This document shows positions 59,554 through 64,000 of a DNA stretch of 64,000 bases, in pieces. Below the pieces are notes generated by a model. It saw only the letters and a list, made by a program, of their open reading frames with translations. It did no database searches and had not been told where the DNA came from. The translations under genes and the position numbers were made by a program. Numbering within the stretch: position 1 is the first letter of the stretch; the number at the start of each line of letters is the position of its first letter. The DNA comes from Streptomyces sp. HPF1205 (lineage in GTDB: Bacteria > Actinomycetota > Actinomycetes > Streptomycetales > Streptomycetaceae), in NCBI RefSeq assembly GCF_020400825.1, contig NZ_JAINVH010000030.1, positions 1-64,000 of the forward strand. Direction: 5' to 3'.

Positions 59554-61242
59554 ATGTCCAATCTCACCAGCAGCTCGCTGCCACGGCAGGTCGCCGACGC
59601 CTATGTCGACGACCTCATCGAACTCGACCCGATCATCGGCACGTACCTGGGTGTGCCCGCCAGTTACCGACTGTTGCCGGACTTCTCGCCCGCCGGCCAG
59701 GAGGCGCGTGCGGAACTCGCCAGGACCACGCTGGCGGAGCTGGCGCGGGCCGAGGCACGGCCGGGCGGCGACAGCGACGCCGAGCGGCGCTGCGCCCGGC
59801 TGCTGCGCGAGCGGCTGACCTCGGAGCTGGCCGTCCACGAGGCGGGCGAGTCGCTGCGCGCGATCAGCAACATCGCCTCGCCCGCGCACAGCATCAGGGA
59901 GGCGTTCACGCTGACGCCGACCGAGACCCCGGAGAACTACGCCGACCTGGCGGCCAGGCTGCGTGCCGTGCCCGCCGCGCTGCGGGGCTATCGCGAGTCG
60001 CTGGCGGAGGGGCTGGCCCGCGATCTGCCCGGCGGACCGCGGCAGGTGGAGACGGTCGTCGAGCAGATCGGCGAGTGGACGGGCGACGGCGGCTCCGGCT
60101 CCTGGTTCGCCGCGCTCACCGCCGACGGGCCGCAGGAGCTGCGGGCCGAGCTCGACGCGGCGGCGGCCGAGGCCACCGCCGCGTACGCGGAGCTGCGCGA
60201 CTGGCTGCGGGACGTGTACGCGCCCGGCGTCGCCGGCGCTCCCGACCCGGTCGGCCGGGAGCGGTACGCGCGCTGGTCCCAGTACTGGAACGGCACCGAC
60301 CTCGACCTGGACGAGGCGTACGCCTACGGCTGGTCGGAGTTCCACCGGCTGCGCGAGGAGATGATCGCCGAGGCCGGCAAGATCCTCCCGGACACCGATC
60401 CGTGGGAGGTGCTGCGCCACCTGGAGGACCACGGCCAGGCCGTCGAGGGCGTGGACGAGGTGCAGCGGTGGCTGCAGGCGCTGATGGACGAGGCCATCGA
60501 GGCGCTGGACGGGACGCACTTCGAACTCGCCGAGCGGGTCAAGCGGGTCGAGGCGCGGATCGCCCCGCCCGGCGGCGCGGCCGCCCCGTACTACACCGCG
60601 CCCTCGGAGGACTTCTCCCGGCCGGGCCGCACCTGGCTGCCCACCATGGGCCGCACCCGGTTCCCCGTCTTCAACCTGGTCTCGACCTGGTACCACGAGG
60701 GGGTGCCCGGCCACCACCTGCAGCTCGCGCAGTGGGCGCACGTGGCCGAGGACCTGTCCCGCTACCAGGCCACCATCGGCATGGTCAGCGCCAACGCCGA
60801 GGGCTGGGCGCTGTACGCCGAGCGGCTGATGGACGAACTGGGCTTCCTCACCGACCCCGAGCGGCGGCTGGGCTACCTCGACGCGCAGATGATGCGGGCC
60901 AACCGCGTCATCGTGGACATCGGCATGCACCTGCAACTGGAGATCCCGCGGGACTCGCCGTTCCACCCGGGCGAGCGCTGGACGCCGGAGCTGGCCCGCG
61001 AGTTCTTCGGGATGCACAGCGGGCGTCCGCCGGCCTTCGTGGACAGCGAGGTGATCCGCTACCTCGGGATCCCCGGCCAGGCCATCGGCTACAAGCTGGG
61101 TGAGCGCGCCTGGCTGACCGGCCGGGCCGCGGCACGCGCCGCGCGCGGTGACGCCTTCGACGCCAAGGCGTGGCACATGGCCGCGCTCTCGCTGGGCTCG
61201 CTTGGCCTGGACGACCTTGTGGCGGAGATCTCCGCGCTGTAG
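59554..61242 (+). CDS. DUF885 family putative metallopeptidase
   Basis: A 562-residue protein. The metal motif HEGVPGHHLQ lies near residue 383 and NAEGWALYAERLMDELG follows, as in the M2/M3-like DUF885 family, often annotated as a dipeptidase. No signal peptide is present. The ATG at 59554 (MSNLTSSS) has AGGA seven bases upstream; longer readings from 59512 or 59416 would add a basic N-terminus without support. An 18-bp hairpin follows. Confidence 0.9.
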   Translation: MSNLTSSSLPRQVADAYVDDLIELDPIIGTYLGVPASYRLLPDFSPAGQEARAELARTTLAELARAEARPGGDSDAERRCARLLRERLTSELAVHEAGESLRAISNIASPAHSIREAFTLTPTETPENYADLAARLRAVPAALRGYRESLAEGLARDLPGGPRQVETVVEQIGEWTGDGGSGSWFAALTADGPQELRAELDAAAAEATAAYAELRDWLRDVYAPGVAGAPDPVGRERYARWSQYWNGTDLDLDEAYAYGWSEFHRLREEMIAEAGKILPDTDPWEVLRHLEDHGQAVEGVDEVQRWLQALMDEAIEALDGTHFELAERVKRVEARIAPPGGAAAPYYTAPSEDFSRPGRTWLPTMGRTRFPVFNLVSTWYHEGVPGHHLQLAQWAHVAEDLSRYQATIGMVSANAEGWALYAERLMDELGFLTDPERRLGYLDAQMMRANRVIVDIGMHLQLEIPRDSPFHPGERWTPELAREFFGMHSGRPPAFVDSEVIRYLGIPGQAIGYKLGERAWLTGRAAARAARGDAFDAKAWHMAALSLGSLGLDDLVAEISAL

Positions 61243-61270
61243 CCGGCGCGAGGCGTACGGCGGCGCGACA

Positions 61271-61318
61271 CGTGCGGCGGCCGGACCCCGTCCCGTTGGC
61301 GGGTCCGGCCGCCGCACG
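61271..61318 (+). terminator. Perfect 18-bp hairpin after the DUF885 gene
   Basis: The arm 61271-61288 (CGTGCGGCGGCCGGACCC) pairs perfectly with 61301-61318 around a 12-base loop, 28 bp after the stop. Confidence 0.85.
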
Positions 61319-61526
61319 CGCCCGTCGCCCGGGTTTCGGGCCCGGGCGCCGGCCCGGTGCTCCGGCCCGGTGCTCCGGGCCGCGGCGGCCGTGGTTACGC
61401 TGGCTGCTTGCGGTCGCCGCGCGCACGGCGGCCGGGACCGCGGGAACGCAAGAACACCGGAACACCAGAACGCGGAAACGCTGAACCCGCGCGGTCGGCA
61501 GCGGCCGCAACACGCACGGGGGAAGC

Positions 61527-62087
61527 ATGGGGGAAGTCCTTCGGAGAGGGCGGGACGGCTGGATGACGCTGCACGCTTCGCACGACGGCGGGCGCCTCGT
61601 GCTGACCCAGGGCCGGCTGACGCTGCGGGAGCAGCTTCCCGAGGAGGCCGCGCTGCTGGCCGAGGGCAAGCCGGGCTCGCTGGTGTGGATCGACGGGGTG
61701 CCGGGGGACGGAACGGTCGGGGCGGCCACGATGACGGTGGCCGCCGCCAGGGCCGGGGTCTACCGGCCGGGCTGGGGCCTGTTCGCGATCACGCGGACCG
61801 AGGACGGGACGGCCCTGGGCGGCGCCGGCTTCCACGGTCCGCCGGACGGCGGCGCCGTGGAGATCGGCTACGACCTGTCGGAGTCCGGCCGCGGCGGGGG
61901 CTGGGCCACCGACGCCGCCCGGGCGCTGTGCCAGTGGGCGCTCGGCCGGCCCGAGGTCCTCACGGTGCTGGCCACCACGGAGCCGGGCAACCGGCCCTCC
62001 CAGGCCGTGCTGGAACGGGTGGGCTTCGCGCGGGTCGCCGACCGCGGCGAACTGTGGGCGTACGAACTGACCTCGCCGCCGGTCTGA
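61527..62087 (+). CDS. GNAT family N-acetyltransferase (RimJ-like)
   Basis: A 186-residue protein. The RimJ/RimL-type core reads EIGYDLSESGRGGGWATDAARALCQWA, with TTEPGNRPSQAVLERVGFARV at the end. The ATG at 61527 follows GGGGGAAG directly; an internal ATG at 61563 (MTLHASHDGG) is an alternative. Substrate unknown. Convergent with a rhodanese gene, separated by a shared hairpin. Confidence 0.85.
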   Translation: MGEVLRRGRDGWMTLHASHDGGRLVLTQGRLTLREQLPEEAALLAEGKPGSLVWIDGVPGDGTVGAATMTVAAARAGVYRPGWGLFAITRTEDGTALGGAGFHGPPDGGAVEIGYDLSESGRGGGWATDAARALCQWALGRPEVLTVLATTEPGNRPSQAVLERVGFARVADRGELWAYELTSPPV

Positions 62088-62088
62088 T

Positions 62089-62125
62089 CCGGGGCGGGCG
62101 CGGCCGCCGGCCGCGCCCGCCCCGG
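62089..62125. terminator. Bidirectional 17-bp hairpin between GNAT and rhodanese genes
   Basis: The arms 62089-62105 and 62109-62125 pair perfectly around a three-base loop in the 52-bp convergent interval. Confidence 0.85.
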
Positions 62126-62139
62126 CCGGTGACCCGTGG

Positions 62140-62658
62140 TCAGCAGCCGCAGTCGTCCGCGCCGACGGGCGCGGTGAGCGGGTCGGCGGTGCGCCGCTGC
62201 CCGCCTTCGTACGTCTCGTAGGCGAAGCCCTCGCGGATCCAGTACTCGATGCCGCCGAGCATCTCCTTCACCCGGAAGCCGCGGGTGGCCAGGGCGAGCG
62301 CGGCGCGGGCGGCGCCGTTGCAGCCGGGGCCCCAGCAGTGGACGACCACGGGCACGTCCCGGTCGAGGACTTCCTCGGCCAGGTCCGGGACGATCGCGGT
62401 GGGCAGGTGGACGGCGCCGGGTATGTGCCCCTGGTCCCACGCCTGGGTGCTTCGCGTGTCGACGAGGGTGAAGCCGTGGCCGCCGGCCGCCAGGGCGGCG
62501 GCCACGTCGGAGACGTCGGTGTGGAAGGCGAGGGACGCGGCGAAATACGCGGCGGCCTCGGCCGGGGCCGCCGGGGGGACGCTCAGCACGGGGTTGTCCG
62601 CGGCTGCGGTCGCAGGCGCGGTGAGCTGCGGTGACGATGCGGATGCCGGAATTGTCAT
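62140..62658 (-). CDS. Rhodanese-like domain protein
   Basis: A 172-residue protein with one rhodanese domain (about 45-150). Typical motifs are LVDTRSTQAWDQGHIPGAVHL and the active-site loop HCWGPGCNGAARAA with C108. It should transfer or carry sulphane sulphur. The C-terminus ends in DDCGC, adding two more cysteines. It is divergent from an Lrp regulator 94 bp away, which is its probable controller. Confidence 0.93.
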   Translation of the reverse strand: MTIPASASSPQLTAPATAAADNPVLSVPPAAPAEAAAYFAASLAFHTDVSDVAAALAAGGHGFTLVDTRSTQAWDQGHIPGAVHLPTAIVPDLAEEVLDRDVPVVVHCWGPGCNGAARAALALATRGFRVKEMLGGIEYWIREGFAYETYEGGQRRTADPLTAPVGADDCGC

Positions 62659-62716
62659 GGCACGGAATCTACCGGCCGGTGATCGCCGCCTGAAGTGGCG
62701 TTCCCCGGCGTTCTCC

Positions 62717-62749
62717 TTGTCCGGCCGTGCTTTCCCCTGCTAAGCAGGG
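62717..62749 (+). promoter_or_regulatory. Promoter and palindrome of the second Lrp gene
   Basis: TTGTCC at 62717-62722 and TAAGCA at 62741-62746, 18 bases apart, form a likely promoter ending six bases before the ATG. CCCTGCT-A-AGCAGGG at 62735-62749 is a perfect palindrome over the -10 element, fitting autorepression by Lrp and possibly control of the divergent rhodanese gene. Confidence 0.6.
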
Positions 62750-62752
62750 AAG

Positions 62753-63199
62753 ATGAGCACGATTTCCCTGGACGCCACGGACTGGCTGCTGCTGGAGGCC
62801 CTGCAGCGCGACGGGCGGGCCAGTTACGCCGGGATGGCACGTACGGTGTCGATGTCGCCGAGCGCGGTGACCGAGCGGGTACGGCGGCTGGAGGAGGCCG
62901 GTGTCATCACCGGCTACACGGCCGTGATCGACCACGAGCGTGTCGGGCTGCCGGTCCTGGCCCTGGTCCGGCTGCGCTATCCCACCGGCAACTACAAACC
63001 GTTCCACGACCTGCTCGGCAGCACCCCGGAGGTACTGGAGGCACACCATGTGACCGGGGACGACTGCTTCGTGCTGAAGGTGGCGGCCCGGTCGATGCGG
63101 CACCTGGAGGAGGTGACCGGGCGGATCTCCGGCCTGGGCGCGGTCACCACCAGTGTGGTGTACTCCTCGCCGCTGGAGCGGCGCCCGCTGGTGCTCTAG
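62753..63199 (+). CDS. Lrp/AsnC-family regulator
   Basis: A 148-residue protein with an AsnC helix-turn-helix (WLLLEALQRDGRASYAGMARTVSMSPSAVTERVRRLEE) and a ligand-binding C-terminal domain (HHVTGDDCFVLKVAARSM). The second Lrp protein of the window, only moderately similar to the one at 58897. It is divergent from the rhodanese gene, a common arrangement in actinomycetes. Confidence 0.94.
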   Translation: MSTISLDATDWLLLEALQRDGRASYAGMARTVSMSPSAVTERVRRLEEAGVITGYTAVIDHERVGLPVLALVRLRYPTGNYKPFHDLLGSTPEVLEAHHVTGDDCFVLKVAARSMRHLEEVTGRISGLGAVTTSVVYSSPLERRPLVL

Positions 63200-63240
63200 C
63201 GGCCGGGCCCCGGGGGCGCCGCCCACGGTCGGCGTCCGGG

Positions 63241-64000
63241 TCAGGCGCGTGGCGTCGCGATCGCGGTCGCCGTCCGCGTCCGCACCGTGGAGCCGTCCCG
63301 GCCCTTGACGACGCGGAGTTGGGCCGGAATGCGGTGGCGCAGGTCGGCGACATGGCTGACGATGCCGACGGCCCGGTCGCGTTCGCGCAGGGAGTCGAGG
63401 ACGTCCAGCACCTCGTCGAGGGTCTGCTCGTCGAGGCTGCCGAAGCCCTCGTCGATGAAGAGGGTGTCCAGGCGGGTACCGCCGGCCTCGTCGGTCACCA
63501 CGTCCGCCAGTCCCAGCGCGAGCGCGAGCGAGGCGAAGAAGGTCTCGCCGCCGGACAGGGTGGAGGTGTCGCGTTCCGTACCGGTCCAGGAGTCGACCAC
63601 GACGAGGCCGAGACCGGACTTGGCCCTGCGGTCGGCGCGGGCGTCGGAATGGGCCAGCGTGTAGCGGCCGCTGGACATGCGGCGCAGCCGTGCGCCCGCG
63701 GCCGCGGCCACCTGCTCCAGCCGCGCCGCCAGCACGTAGGTCTCCAGCTCCATCCGGTACGTGTTCTCGGCGCTGGTGGCGCCGGCCAGGTCGGACAGCC
63801 GTTTGAGGCGGGCGAAGCCGTCCCGCGCGGGGGCCAGTTCGCGGACCCTGGCGGTGGCGAGGGCGCCGAGCCGGTCGAGCTCGGCGGTGCGGGAGGCGGC
63901 AGCGGACTCGGCGGCCGAGGCGTCGCGCAGGGCGCGGGTGGCCGCGGCCAGCGCGGCCTCGGCCGGCTCGGGTTCGGCGGGCCGGCGCCGCGCGGCGGCG
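63241..64000 (-). CDS. sbcC: Exonuclease SbcC, C-terminal part only
   Basis: The reading frame continues through the right end of the window, so only the last 252 codons are present. It includes the end of the coiled coil, LSDLAGATSAENTYRMELET, the ABC signature LSGGETFFASLALALGLAD, Walker B in LDTLFIDEGFGSLD and the SHVADLRHRIP H-loop. With SbcD it forms a nuclease acting on hairpins and stalled DNA ends; sbcD would be expected beyond the right end of the window, upstream of this gene. Confidence 0.94.
   Translation of the reverse strand, partial: AAARRRPAEPEPAEAALAAATRALRDASAAESAAASRTAELDRLGALATARVRELAPARDGFARLKRLSDLAGATSAENTYRMELETYVLAARLEQVAAAAGARLRRMSSGRYTLAHSDARADRRAKSGLGLVVVDSWTGTERDTSTLSGGETFFASLALALGLADVVTDEAGGTRLDTLFIDEGFGSLDEQTLDEVLDVLDSLRERDRAVGIVSHVADLRHRIPAQLRVVKGRDGSTVRTRTATAIATPRA

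Noticed and set aside
58837..61317. Upstream extension of the minus-strand PLP enzyme frame across the Lrp and DUF885 genes
   Set aside because: The enzyme core starts at 58836; the extension is antisense to real genes.

Overview
The window is very GC-rich double-stranded bacterial DNA with dense coding, strong G/C third positions, frequent GTG starts and several probable leaderless mRNAs. The gene content (paired MurT/GatD, a HATPase / XRE-DUF5753 / DUF397 triad, an ECF41 sigma factor, a cyclic-di-AMP riboswitch ahead of an NlpC/P60 hydrolase, group-III-like 6-phosphofructokinase, aromatic polyketide tailoring genes) points to a Streptomyces or close relative. No rRNA, tRNA, CRISPR array, insertion sequence or phage gene was recognised.

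Positions 1-9.5 kb are the edge of a secondary-metabolite cluster that continues off the left end. A leftward operon carries a flavin-dependent halogenase, a PgaE/JadH-type FAD aromatic hydroxylase, a free-standing carrier protein, a Sfp-type phosphopantetheinyl transferase and the start of a probable acyl-CoA carboxylase carboxyltransferase. Next to it lie an ECF41 sigma factor, a cupin, a flavin reductase (probable reduced-flavin supplier) and an XRE/NB-ARC-type regulator with a probable operator at its promoter. Together they suggest a chlorinated or brominated aromatic polyketide or a halogenated carrier-bound building block.

Positions 10-26.6 kb are mostly core genes: GNAT, SRPBCC, UspA, a receiver-less OmpR-type regulator, a FUSC-type exporter, acyl-CoA dehydrogenase with a divergent TetR regulator, peptide deformylase, murT-gatD (peptidoglycan amidation), pfkA, ctaG, plsC and an epimerase. 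Positions 26.7-30 kb look worn: a doubly frameshifted YbaK-type gene, and two truncated genes (a CTP-synthase-like amidotransferase tail and a LysR effector domain) that run into each other. A lone Phd-type antitoxin then faces a clpP paralogue across a palindrome.

Positions 31-41 kb hold the riboswitch-controlled NlpC/P60 hydrolase, an orphan ABC-2 permease, the HATPase/XRE/DUF397 triad, the full biotin set (bioF divergent from bioB-bioA-bioD) and a ribbon-helix-helix/Doc-like toxin-antitoxin pair. Positions 41-64 kb carry two CNNM/CorC proteins, a GDSL hydrolase, purB, a mug-type glycosylase that seems to start at CTG, a ROK-type regulator, a GntR/UTRA regulator with a DasR-like palindrome, an SDR, a purine permease, an EamA exporter divergent from a MocR regulator, a membrane ACT-GNAT protein that overlaps a Cys/Met PLP enzyme tail to tail, two Lrp regulators, a DUF885 hydrolase, a rhodanese and the 3' part of sbcC.

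All functions are read from motifs and remembered family features. No database search was run.
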